This document shows, piece by piece, positions 1-7,524 of a stretch of 64,000 nucleotides of DNA. Made by a program: the position numbers and the translations under genes. Location of the stretch: contig NZ_CAINTR010000057.1 in the NCBI RefSeq assembly GCF_903853455.1, positions 1 through 64,000 of the forward strand, read 5' to 3'. The notes under the pieces are model-generated. The model saw only the letters and a program-made list of their open reading frames with translations. It did no database searches and had not been told where the DNA came from. How positions within the stretch are numbered: the first letter of the stretch is position 1; the number at the start of each line of letters is the position of its first letter. The stretch comes from an uncultured Magnetospirillum sp. (GTDB lineage Bacteria > Pseudomonadota > Alphaproteobacteria > Rhodospirillales > Magnetospirillaceae).

Positions 1-144
1 CCGAACCGCCTCTTCCACCGCGATCTCGTCGAACGGGTTCATGCTGAACTTCACGTTCTGGGTCTCGACCCCACTCTGGTCGGCCTTAACCCGGATCTTA
101 ACGTTGTAATCGACGACCCGCTTGACCGCGACGAGAACTTTCAT
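1..144 (-). CDS. etfB: Electron transfer flavoprotein beta subunit, N-terminal part
   Basis: The first 48 codons of EtfB read leftward out of the window. The start [20 protein letters not shown] and the later [16 protein letters not shown] are the standard opening of the beta subunit of ETF. That protein binds AMP/FAD together with EtfA and passes electrons from acyl-CoA dehydrogenases to ETF:ubiquinone oxidoreductase. The gene is truncated by the window edge, so its partner etfA cannot be seen. The cobalamin adenosyltransferase lies 120 bp upstream on the same strand and may be cotranscribed. The 145-264 gap holds no recognisable gene or terminator. Confidence 0.93.
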   Translation of the reverse strand, partial: MKVLVAVKRVVDYNVKIRVKADQSGVETQNVKFSMNPFDEIAVEEAVR

Positions 145-264
145 TTGGCTTTCAACCCTCTGATCCGGCCCACGATAACTAAATCGGTATTGCCAGGCGG
201 AATTAGGTGCTGCATCGCACCATATGACGGTGACAGGCCGATGTCAACGACACCGGCCCCGCGT

Positions 265-831
265 TCAGCGGTTGGCTCCCGGCGCCCAAAGCACGTCCGC
301 CGCCCCGTTCCCGTTGGCGGCGCGGGCCAGGACGAACAGCAGGTCGGACAGGCGATTGACATAGATGATCGCCTCGGGCGTGACCGGCTCGGCGACGGCC
401 AGCGCCACCATCAGCCGCTCGGCGCGGCGGACCACGGTGCGGGCATGATGGAGATGGGCTGCCAGGGGGGTTCCGGCCGGCAGGATGAAGGAGTTGAGCG
501 GCGCCAGCGCGGCGTTGGCGGCGTCGATCTCCTGTTCCAGATAATCGACCTGGGCCTGGACCACCCGCAGCCGCGCTCCCGCCGCCTCGGACTCCGCCGC
601 CGGCGTGCACAGATCGGCCCCCAGGTCGAACAGATCGTTCTGGATGCGGGCCAGCAGCGCCTGGACCGGCCCCTCGGCGTGGAGGCGGGCCAGGCCCAGC
701 ACCGCATTGGCCTCGTCGACGGCACCATAGGCCTCGACGCGGACGGCATGCTTGTCCACGCGGGTTCCGTCCCCCAGGGAAGTCTTGCCCTTGTCGCCCG
801 TCCGGGTATAGATGCGCGTCAGCCTGACCAT
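265..831 (-). CDS. pduO: PduO-type corrinoid adenosyltransferase
   Basis: This 188-residue protein is the usual size for the PduO class of ATP:cob(I)alamin adenosyltransferases, which attach the 5'-deoxyadenosyl group to cobalt in the cytoplasm. The ATP-binding stretch TRTGDKGKTSLGDG lies at residues 9-22. The conserved VEAYGAVDEANAVLGL (about 32-47) and RRAERLMVAL (about 135) segments follow. It is not the CobA/BtuR family, which has a P-loop. The gene precedes etfB on the minus strand and diverges from the permease gene starting at 933, leaving about 100 bp for two promoters. Confidence 0.93.
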   Translation of the reverse strand: MVRLTRIYTRTGDKGKTSLGDGTRVDKHAVRVEAYGAVDEANAVLGLARLHAEGPVQALLARIQNDLFDLGADLCTPAAESEAAGARLRVVQAQVDYLEQEIDAANAALAPLNSFILPAGTPLAAHLHHARTVVRRAERLMVALAVAEPVTPEAIIYVNRLSDLLFVLARAANGNGAADVLWAPGANR

Positions 832-932
832 GTTGTCTCCCTCCTTGGCGACAACAAGGTTTATGACACGAGCGGCGGGGAAAGCTCTATACTCACCTTC
901 GATGCCCCAGGGTCTTGCCGGAACAGCACCTC

Positions 933-2036
933 ATGCGTCTTTCTCCTCTCCTCAGCGCCTATATCGCGCGGCAGTTCGCGGCGGCCTTCGCCACCGTCCT
1001 GACGGTCATCCTGGGGATCATCCTGCTGTTCGACCTGATCGAGCTGATTCGCCGGGCGGCCGGGCGGCCGGAACTGGGCATGGGGCTGATCCTGGTCATG
1101 GCCCTGCTGAAGCTGCCGCAGATGCTGCACACCGTCCTGCCCTTCGCGGTGATGATCGGCGCCATGGTCAGCTTCTGGCGCCTGACCCGCAGCCACGAAC
1201 TGGTGGTGGCGCGTTCGGCGGGAATTTCCGCCTGGCAGTTCATCGCGCCGGTGCTGGCGGTGGCCATGCTGTTCGGGGTGTTCGAAGTGACCGCCTTCAA
1301 CCCGGTGGCGGCGGCCATGTACGCCCGCTACGAGCGGCTTCAGGACGAGATGATCAACAGCCGCACCACCGCCTTCGACCTGTCCGAGGTGGGGCTGTGG
1401 CTGCGCGAGCCCCATGACGACGGCGAGATGGTGGTCCATTCGCAGGATGTGCGCCAGGAAGGCCTGACCCTCTTCCTCAAGGACGCGCAGTTCTTCGTCT
1501 ACGACCGGCCCGACCACTTTTTTCGCCGCATCAGCGCCGAGACCGCCACCCTGATCGACGGCGTGTTCGACGTGCGCCGCGCCTGGGTGATGGAGGGCGG
1601 CAAGCCGTCCGTCTTCGTCGAGACCATGCGCATCCCCACCCAGTTGACGCTGGAACGCATCCACGACAACTTCTCGTCGCCCGAGACCCTGTCGTTCTGG
1701 CAGTTGCCGGGCTTCATCCACTTCTTCGAGCGGGCCGGCTTCACCGCCAGCAAGCACCGGCTGTACCTTCAGTCGCTGCTGGCCTCGCCGCTGTTGTATT
1801 GCGGCATGGTGCTGCTGGCCTCGGTGTTCTCGCTCAAGCCCAACAACCGCTCGGGTGGCCTGACCTCGCGGGTGGCCGGCGGCGTCGCCACCGGCTTCAC
1901 CGTCTACTTCTTCTCCAAGGTGGTCTACGCCCTGGGCCTGTCCGCCACCCTGCCGCAGTCCCTGGCGGCCTGGACGCCGGCGGTGTTCGCCAGCCTGATC
2001 GGCGTGGGCGGCCTGTTCCACCTGGAAGACGGCTGA
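933..2036 (+). CDS. LptF/LptG family permease (YjgP/YjgQ)
   Basis: The 367-residue protein is an inner-membrane permease of the YjgP/YjgQ family. It has two or three N-terminal membrane helices, a large periplasmic beta-jellyroll-like middle (about 120-260) and three C-terminal helices, the layout of LptF and LptG of the lipopolysaccharide transport ABC exporter. Sequences such as VLPFAVMIGAMVSFWRLTRS and the ELVVARSAG segment are typical. A TTG at 915 also opens the frame, but ATG 933 gives the conventional N terminus. LptF and LptG normally occur as an adjacent pair. Here only one is present and it is followed 2 bp later by a PAP2 phosphatase, so this may be a specialised paralogue. Confidence 0.85.
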   Translation: MRLSPLLSAYIARQFAAAFATVLTVILGIILLFDLIELIRRAAGRPELGMGLILVMALLKLPQMLHTVLPFAVMIGAMVSFWRLTRSHELVVARSAGISAWQFIAPVLAVAMLFGVFEVTAFNPVAAAMYARYERLQDEMINSRTTAFDLSEVGLWLREPHDDGEMVVHSQDVRQEGLTLFLKDAQFFVYDRPDHFFRRISAETATLIDGVFDVRRAWVMEGGKPSVFVETMRIPTQLTLERIHDNFSSPETLSFWQLPGFIHFFERAGFTASKHRLYLQSLLASPLLYCGMVLLASVFSLKPNNRSGGLTSRVAGGVATGFTVYFFSKVVYALGLSATLPQSLAAWTPAVFASLIGVGGLFHLEDG

Positions 2037-2038
2037 CC

Positions 2039-2749
2039 GTGCTGGGGGTCGTCCTCCGGCATCCCTGGGCCTGGACCCTGGCGGTCCTGGCGCCGCTGGT
2101 GCTGTTTCCCCAGATCGACGTGGCCACCTCGGCGCTGTTCTTCGAGCCCGAGCACCATGTCTTCGTGTTGCGCAGCCATCCCCTGGGCGAGTTCGTGCGC
2201 AAGACCCTGCCCATCCTCCTGTTCACCCTGGCCGGCGTGACGGCGGTGCTGGGGGCAACGGCCAAGTGGCGCGGCCAGTCCGTCGCCGGAATCACCCCCC
2301 GAATCGCCGCCTTCGTGGTGGCGTCGCTGGCCCTGGGGCCGGGGCTGATGGTCAACACCCTGCTCAAGGACAATTGGGGCCGGCCACGCCCTTCGACCAT
2401 CGACGCGTTCTTTGGGCCGAACCACTATGTCCCGCCCCTGCTGCCGTCAAATCAGTGTTCGGACAACTGTTCGTTCCCATCCGGCCACGCGGCGCTGGGC
2501 TTCTGGCTGGTGGCCTTCGCCTTCCTCGCCCCCCCCCGCTGGCGCCGCCAAGCCGTTCTGGCGGCCCTGGCTTTCGGCGCCCTCGTCGGGCTGGTCAGAA
2601 TCGCGCAGGGCGGGCATTTCCTGTCGGACGTTGCCTTCTCTGGAGTAATCGTGGTCGGCGTGACCCGCTGGCTGTATGTTCGGATGGTCGCGCCATACGA
2701 GATATTGACACAGAAAAATAATCGCGCGGATTCGGCTGAAGCCCTGTAA
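2039..2749 (+). CDS. PAP2-superfamily lipid phosphatase
   Basis: The gene opens at a GTG two bases after the permease stop, so the two are probably translationally coupled. The 236-residue membrane protein carries all three PAP2 phosphatase motifs: KDNWGRPRP at 110-118 (K-x6-RP), PSGH at 147-150, and R187...H193...D197 in RIAQGGHFLSD. These build the vanadium-haloperoxidase-type active site that dephosphorylates lipid phosphates on the periplasmic face. The substrate cannot be read from sequence. The coupling to an Lpt-type permease makes lipid A or another envelope lipid more likely than phosphatidylglycerol phosphate. A longer frame upstream exists, but it overlaps the permease. Confidence 0.85.
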   Translation: MLGVVLRHPWAWTLAVLAPLVLFPQIDVATSALFFEPEHHVFVLRSHPLGEFVRKTLPILLFTLAGVTAVLGATAKWRGQSVAGITPRIAAFVVASLALGPGLMVNTLLKDNWGRPRPSTIDAFFGPNHYVPPLLPSNQCSDNCSFPSGHAALGFWLVAFAFLAPPRWRRQAVLAALAFGALVGLVRIAQGGHFLSDVAFSGVIVVGVTRWLYVRMVAPYEILTQKNNRADSAEAL

Positions 2750-2879
2750 GGCCCTAGCGGCAGAGCCTTTCTTCGGGTAATGATATTAGCTCAGACTGAC
2801 CTTAGGCGGACGTGGCCGGGGCGGCATGCCTCCGCGTGGGTGCGGGGGAGTTTAGTTTACTTATCGACGAGAACGACAC

Positions 2880-3491
2880 ATGGCATGGAACCGAGATAAT
2901 CATGGCAGCCGCTCACGGGATCGCGGGCGGCGAGACGACTTCGGCGAGCCGGCGTACGAGCCGCCGCGCAGCACCACTCGCACCGTCGTCCCCAGCTCCT
3001 TCGACCGTCAGATGGTCAGTCAGGCTAACGTCAGCGCCACTGTGAAGTGGTTCAATGCCGCCAAGGGCTTCGGGTTCGTCGCCCCGGCCGATGGCTCGCC
3101 GGACGCTTTCCTGCACATCTCGGCGCTGGAGCGTGCCGGGCTGACCCAGGTTGCCGAGGGGACCACCCTCCTCGTCGACCTTGGCGCCGGCCAGCGCGGC
3201 CCGCAGGTCGTGATGGTGCACGAAGTCGATGCCTCGACCGCCGCCCCCAAGGCGCCGCGGCGCGAGGAGCGCGGCCCGACCCAGACCGTCGAAGGCGTGG
3301 TCAAGTTCTTCTCTGCCGAGAAGGGCTTTGGCTTCGTCGCCTGCGACGAGGGCGGCAAGGACGTGTTCGTGCACGTGAAGGCCCTGGAGCGCTCGGGTCT
3401 GAGCGTTCTCGAATCCGGCCAGCGCGTGCGCGTGACCACCACGCAGGGCCTCAAGGGCCCGCAGGCGGACACGGTCGCGATCATCGCCTGA
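2880..3491 (+). CDS. Cold-shock protein with two cold-shock domains
   Basis: The 203-residue protein has a charged, Arg-rich N-terminal tail (1-50) and two OB-fold cold-shock domains at about 52-118 and 138-203. Each has the RNP1 core: KWFNAAKGFGFV in the first and KFFSAEKGFGFV in the second, with RNP2-like FLHISAL and VFVHVKAL. Double-CSD proteins are common in alphaproteobacteria and bind single-stranded nucleic acid, probably acting as RNA chaperones. The 130-bp region upstream may carry a structured leader, as many csp genes do, but no defined element could be identified. A strong intrinsic terminator follows 8 bp after the stop. Confidence 0.93.
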   Translation: MAWNRDNHGSRSRDRGRRDDFGEPAYEPPRSTTRTVVPSSFDRQMVSQANVSATVKWFNAAKGFGFVAPADGSPDAFLHISALERAGLTQVAEGTTLLVDLGAGQRGPQVVMVHEVDASTAAPKAPRREERGPTQTVEGVVKFFSAEKGFGFVACDEGGKDVFVHVKALERSGLSVLESGQRVRVTTTQGLKGPQADTVAIIA

Positions 3492-3498
3492 TTGGGTT

Positions 3499-3534
3499 GG
3501 CCGGCCTTCTGACAGCAGAAGGCCGGCCTTTCCT
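3499..3534 (+). terminator. Intrinsic terminator of the cold-shock gene
   Basis: A perfect 13-bp stem (GGCCGGCCTTCTG at 3499-3511 with its complement at 3516-3528) closes a 4-base loop. It is followed by TTTCCTTTT on the plus strand. Confidence 0.9.
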
Positions 3535-3696
3535 TTTGGGGTCGGACTTTCGAGCCTTCGAAAGCCGATGGCTTTGTCCTTAGGGATGCGCCCGCCGATA
3601 CCGGAGGGCGTGGTTTTGCTCGCGCAAACGCCCGGGAGGCAATCCTCCCAAATTCCCCCTCTCCTCCCCCCTTCTACCGCGTCGCATCATTTTCGC

Positions 3697-3796
3697 TTGA
3701 CCCCATACTGGCATTCTGGTACCACAATACACATTACTGCTTTGTCTCCCTGAGATTGGGCGGGACGCGGTGCAAACCACGTCCCGCCACTTTTTT
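3697..3796 (+). ncRNA. Candidate small RNA with its own promoter and terminator
   Basis: The 410-bp gap between the cold-shock gene and the next small ORF contains a good -35 (TTGACC, 3697-3702). A weak -10 (TACCAC, 3720-3725) lies 17 bp downstream. Further on is a terminator-like hairpin (GGCGGGACG at 3759-3767 with CGTCCCGCC at 3780-3788) running into TTTTTT at 3791-3796. A transcript of about 65-70 nt would start near 3732. The cold-shock gene already has its own terminator, and no protein-coding gene explains this second hairpin. This is inference only, and the -10 is poor. Confidence 0.35.
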
Positions 3797-3950
3797 GCCC
3801 GCCGTCCGAGACCGCCCCGTCAGAGTGGTTTTCGACGAAATGTTGCAGTGCACAAAATCCTGTCGCTTCTCCCCCGCCTTTTAGGGCACACTGTCGTCAT
3901 GAGGTGTGGGGCAGCCCCGCCGCAGACCAGGACGAAAGACCGAGGCCGGC

Positions 3951-4148
3951 ATGTTGGGACCAGCGGAATTACGGGAAATCTACGACGCCCTCCACGGAAT
4001 GGGACTGGAGCCCGTGCGCATGCCCGAGGGTCGCAGCCCCTATCTGTCCCCGGCCTTTGCCGCCAGCATGGCGGTGACCCGCGCCCTGAGCGGCAAGGCG
4101 GTCACGCCAGCCAAGGACGACGAAAAGCCGGCCTCCGACAAGGAATAA
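3951..4148 (+). CDS. Small hypothetical protein
   Basis: This is a 65-residue soluble protein with a structured-looking first half (GPAELREIYDALHGMGLEPV) and a charged Lys/Asp/Glu tail. ATG 3951 is preceded by GAGG at suitable spacing. A longer frame from a GTG at 3906 is possible. Composition and codon use fit the neighbours. No family was recognised and there is no signal peptide. The repeat element at 4152 begins three bases after its stop. Confidence 0.5.
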   Translation: MLGPAELREIYDALHGMGLEPVRMPEGRSPYLSPAFAASMAVTRALSGKAVTPAKDDEKPASDKE

Positions 4149-4151
4149 TTA

Positions 4152-4292
4152 CCAAATCCCGCTGAGAGCAACTCATCGGGATTTGGTTAGGAGCAACGCG
4201 ACGCGCGGCCCATGCCGCGGAAGGCAAGGGCGCTCGCGCCCGCCCGCCGCTGAGGGCGCCGCTGATCGGTTCCGATCAGCGGGATACGGTAT
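4152..4292. repeat. Modular hairpin repeat, copy C (inverted orientation)
   Basis: This is a copy of the window's dispersed intergenic repeat, oriented opposite to copies A and B. It contains the terminal hairpin CCAAATCCCGCTGAG/CTCATCGGGATTTGG (4152-4186), the CGCGGC-CATGCCGCG hairpin, a GGGCGC/GCGCCC hairpin, the GCCCGCCGCTGAGGGCG segment, and GCTGATCGG/CCGATCAGC. About 85 bases are almost identical to the reverse complement of copy B at 28100-28192. It lies between the small ORF and the toxin gene. Confidence 0.8.
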
Positions 4293-4307
4293 AAGTCGCC
4301 GGAACGG

Positions 4308-4565
4308 CTATCCCGCTAACACGCGCAGGATGGTCACCCCGCCGCCCTCGGTCACGCCGTAGACCAGCCGCCACGGTAAGCCGGGCAGCGGCAATTCGCG
4401 GGTTCCCGCCGCGCTTCCCGGACGGCCGCGCTCGGGAAACTCCATCAGGCAATCCACCGCATCGACGACGATCCGCCCCACCCGCTTGGCGGATTCGGGG
4501 GCGAGGCCGGCCCGGATGGCGGCGAGGTCGTCGAGGGCGGCGTCGGACCACCGCAGGACGGTCAT
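4308..4565 (-). CDS. ParE/RelE-family toxin
   Basis: The 85-residue protein has the ParE/RelE fold signature: an N-terminal helix pair (LRWSDAALDDLAAIRAGL), a central FPERGRPG turn, RELPLPGLPWRLVYGV, and a final VTILRVLAG strand. ParE-type toxins poison DNA gyrase and RelE-type toxins cleave mRNA at the ribosome; sequence alone does not decide which. It starts 3 bp after the upstream antitoxin gene stop, the usual antitoxin-first arrangement. Confidence 0.85.
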   Translation of the reverse strand: MTVLRWSDAALDDLAAIRAGLAPESAKRVGRIVVDAVDCLMEFPERGRPGSAAGTRELPLPGLPWRLVYGVTEGGGVTILRVLAG

Positions 4566-4568
4566 CGC

Positions 4569-4853
4569 TCAGCAGCTCCGAGGCCGCTTGCGTTCGTCCT
4601 CGGCCCCCCAACTGAGCAGCCAAAGCCGCATCTCCTCATCGCCCAGGGCCATGCCCGGCGCGGCGGCGGCCTGCCCCTGGCGGGCGGCGGACATCACCGC
4701 CTCGGCGGCCAGACGCGCCCGATCCTCGGCGTCGAGAAACGACCGCACCGCGTGATCCATGGCTCCAGCCGCGTCGAAGCCCTTTTCGGCGGCGAAACGC
4801 TCCAAGCGCTCGGCCAAAGCGTCGTCGAGAACCAGGGTTACGGTCTTCGGCAT
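4569..4853 (-). CDS. Ribbon-helix-helix antitoxin of the ParE-like pair
   Basis: The 94-residue protein begins with a ribbon-helix-helix DNA-binding motif: a beta strand in MPKTVTLVLDDALAERLERF, then helices to about residue 45. A C-terminal extension rich in Ala/Glu/Trp (residues 60-94) would wrap the toxin. This is the antitoxin layout for parDE modules, which usually bind their own promoter. The promoter should lie in 4854-4983, the gap shared with the divergent pap gene. Confidence 0.8.
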   Translation of the reverse strand: MPKTVTLVLDDALAERLERFAAEKGFDAAGAMDHAVRSFLDAEDRARLAAEAVMSAARQGQAAAAPGMALGDEEMRLWLLSWGAEDERKRPRSC

Positions 4854-4983
4854 GGATCTTCCCCTTCAAACCACGAGAAATGTAGGCGATTCTACCGATT
4901 AAGGCCAGTCCCTCCCCTTGCCGCCCCCTCGCATTCGGCCTAGGCTTATTGTCAGGGATATCCGGGACAAGGGGGATGGGACC

Positions 4984-6519
4984 ATGTTTGAAGCGGCGGA
5001 ACTGGGGCGCAAGATTTCGCGCGAGGACTTCGACGCCATGGCGCCGGGGCTGCGCACCGAGTTGCTGGCCTTGCAGCAGCAACTGCGGCTGGCCGATTTT
5101 CCCGTCATCGTGCTGTTCGCCGGCGTGGACGGGGCCGGCAAGAACGAGACCGTCAACCTGATCAATGAATGGATGGACCCGCGCTGGATCGTCACCCGCG
5201 CCTACGGCAAGTCCTCGGACGAGGAAAGCGAGCGGCCGGAATACTGGCGCTATTGGCGCGACTTGCCGCCCAAGGGCAAGGTCGGGCTGTTCCTGTCGTC
5301 ATGGTACCACCACCCCTTGATCGACCGCGTTTCCGGCCACACCACCGTGGCCGAACTGGATGAGAACCTGGAACGCATCGTCCATTTCGAGAAGACCCTG
5401 GCCGACGAAGGCGCGCTGATCCTGAAATTCTGGATGCATTTGTCGGAAAAGGCCCAGAAGAAGCGCCTGAAAGCGCTGGAGAAAGACCCGCTGACCGCCT
5501 GGCAGGTGACCTCCCAGGATTGGGAACACTGGGAGATGTACGACAAATTCGTCTCGGCGGCCGAGCGGATGATCCGGCATACCAGCAAGGGCCACGCCCC
5601 CTGGCAGATCGTCGAGGGCGCCGATTCCCGCTATCGCTCGGCGGTGGTGCTGCAGACCATCAAGGACGCCATCACCAAGCATCTGTCCAACCGCGAGGCG
5701 GTCAAGAAGATCAACGCCGAGATCAAGGGCAAGGCCGCCAAGGTCAAGAAGGCCGGGCCGACGGCGCTGACCGCCCAGCCCTCGATCCTGTCCTCGCTGG
5801 ACATGACCCAGACCCTGGAAGGCGCCGAGTACAACCAAGCCCTCCAGGAGCAGCGCGCCCGGCTGGCCGACCTCTATCACCGCGCCAAGGAGCAGGGCGT
5901 CTCCACCGCCCTGGTGTTCGAAGGCTGGGACGCCGCCGGCAAGGGCGGCACCATCCGCCGCCTCACCAACGCCCTCAACGCGCGGGACTATCAGGTGATC
6001 CCCATCGCCGCTCCCACCGAGGAGGAGCGAGCCCAGCACTATCTGTGGCGGTTCTGGCGCCACGTCGCCCGCGCCGGCCGCGTCACCGTGTTCGACCGCT
6101 CGTGGTACGGCCGCGTCCTGGTGGAGCGGGTGGAAGGCTTCTGCACCGAGGAGGCCTGGCGCCGCGCCTATGGCGAGATCAACGACTTCGAGGAGCAGTT
6201 GACCGAGCACGGCATCGTCATGTGCAAGTTCTGGCTCCACATCACCTCGGAGGAGCAACTGGCCCGCTTCACCGCCCGCGGCGAGATCGAGTACAAGAAG
6301 TGGAAGCTGACCGACGAGGATTGGCGAAATCGCGAGCAGTGGGACGTCTACGAGCAGGCGGTCAACGACATGGTCGAGCGGACCTCCACCAGCAACGCCC
6401 CCTGGACCCTGATCGAGGCCAATTCCAAATCCCTCGCCCGGGTCAAGGTCATGCGGACCGTGGCCGACGCGCTGGAAGCCGCCCTGGGCAAAGCCAAGAA
6501 GTCCAAGAAGAGGAAATAG
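4984..6519 (+). CDS. pap: Polyphosphate:AMP phosphotransferase (two-domain PPK2)
   Basis: The 511-residue protein contains two PPK2 kinase domains in tandem, the class II arrangement that phosphorylates AMP to ADP using polyphosphate. Walker A motifs are GVDGAGKNET (47-56) and GWDAAGKGGT (about 313-322). The second domain also has the lid-type FDRSWYGRVLVER motif, while the first has FLSSWYHHPLIDRV. Catalysis is expected mainly in the C-terminal domain, as in the characterised Acinetobacter and Pseudomonas enzymes. The Lys-rich tail (AKKSKKRK) is ordinary. The start at 4984 follows a purine-rich AAGGGGGATGGG. The gene is monocistronic and convergent with the kinase-like gene at 6691. Confidence 0.93.
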   Translation: MFEAAELGRKISREDFDAMAPGLRTELLALQQQLRLADFPVIVLFAGVDGAGKNETVNLINEWMDPRWIVTRAYGKSSDEESERPEYWRYWRDLPPKGKVGLFLSSWYHHPLIDRVSGHTTVAELDENLERIVHFEKTLADEGALILKFWMHLSEKAQKKRLKALEKDPLTAWQVTSQDWEHWEMYDKFVSAAERMIRHTSKGHAPWQIVEGADSRYRSAVVLQTIKDAITKHLSNREAVKKINAEIKGKAAKVKKAGPTALTAQPSILSSLDMTQTLEGAEYNQALQEQRARLADLYHRAKEQGVSTALVFEGWDAAGKGGTIRRLTNALNARDYQVIPIAAPTEEERAQHYLWRFWRHVARAGRVTVFDRSWYGRVLVERVEGFCTEEAWRRAYGEINDFEEQLTEHGIVMCKFWLHITSEEQLARFTARGEIEYKKWKLTDEDWRNREQWDVYEQAVNDMVERTSTSNAPWTLIEANSKSLARVKVMRTVADALEAALGKAKKSKKRK

Positions 6520-6554
6520 CGCCCCTCCCGCCACGCAACGGCGGATGATCGAAT

Positions 6555-6589
6555 ATCGCCGTGCCCGGACTTGTTCCGGGCACGGCGAT
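6555..6589. repeat. Long perfect inverted repeat between convergent genes
   Basis: ATCGCCGTGCCCGGA at 6555-6569 is perfectly complementary to 6575-6589 across a 5-base loop. No T-run follows on either strand. It may still act as a bidirectional terminator or 3'-end stabiliser for pap and the opposing gene. Confidence 0.7.
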
Positions 6590-6690
6590 GTTACGGCAGA
6601 TATGGGGAAAGCCCCGGCGGGGCCTCTCGCCAAGCAGACGACGGCATCAACGCCCCCCGTAGAGACGAGGGGCGTTGGCACACCAGACCG

Positions 6691-7395
6691 CTATACGACC
6701 TTCTTCAGGTCGCCGCGCAGGACACGGCCGCTGTGGACCGCCTTGGCCAGGACGACGATCATGTCGACCACATCCTCGAAATCGTCCATGCGGTCGGTGT
6801 TGACGGTCAGGTCGAATTCGTTGGCGTCGGACAGGCGGGAATGGAACACGTCCCATACGAACTTGCCGCGGCGGTGGTTGGTCTCCTTGGCCTTGACCAG
6901 ATTCTCCGCCTCGCTGCCATGACCGCTGCCGGCCATGCGCTTGGCGCATATTTCCGGCGACCCGGCGATGCGCACGCGCAGGGCGCATTCCTCGGCCAGG
7001 ATGACATGGGCGCCACGGCCGACGATCACGCCGCCCAGACGGCCCAGGCTCATCACCACCTTGACCAGGGTGTCGCGATAGGCGTCGGGGCTGATGTCCT
7101 TGCCCGAGAACATGCGGTACAGCCACATGTCCTTGGCGCGGCCGAAGCCTTCGTCCAGCAGCCGGATGATGGCCGGATCGTCCTGCAGCCGCCCCGCCAC
7201 TTCGCGCAGCAGATCCTCGTCATAAAGGGGGAGATCGAGGCGCTGACAGAGGCGGGTGGCGATGACGTCGCCGCCGGAGCCGAAATCACGCGACAAGGTG
7301 ATGACCGGTTGTCGCGGTCGAGCATGTTCACCCTGACGAGGTACCGTCGCCACCTCGGCCATTGCGGAGATCACGGTAAGGATATTGGTCGTCAT
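6691..7395 (-). CDS. Cytidylate-kinase-like family protein
   Basis: The 234-residue protein belongs to the cytidylate-kinase-like group. It has ITLSRDFGSGGDVIATRLCQ near residues 33-53 in place of a classic P-loop, then GRLGGVIVGRGAHVIL and the lid-like NEFDLTVNTDRM segments. Members of this group are predicted nucleotide kinases of unknown substrate, often near sensory genes. The start at 7395 is chosen because AGGAGG lies five bases upstream; the frame extends further but without support. A chemoreceptor gene lies immediately upstream on the same strand. Confidence 0.8.
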   Translation of the reverse strand: MTTNILTVISAMAEVATVPRQGEHARPRQPVITLSRDFGSGGDVIATRLCQRLDLPLYDEDLLREVAGRLQDDPAIIRLLDEGFGRAKDMWLYRMFSGKDISPDAYRDTLVKVVMSLGRLGGVIVGRGAHVILAEECALRVRIAGSPEICAKRMAGSGHGSEAENLVKAKETNHRRGKFVWDVFHSRLSDANEFDLTVNTDRMDDFEDVVDMIVVLAKAVHSGRVLRGDLKKVV

Positions 7396-7524
7396 GGCGC
7401 CCTCCTGCCGGAATGCGTACCCATCATACCGCCATGATACCCCCGCCGGAGCCGCCCCACCATCCCCAAGGAAGGCGGCCCAAGCCATGCAAAAATGACG
7501 CTGGGGCAACCTCAGGTTGGGTGG

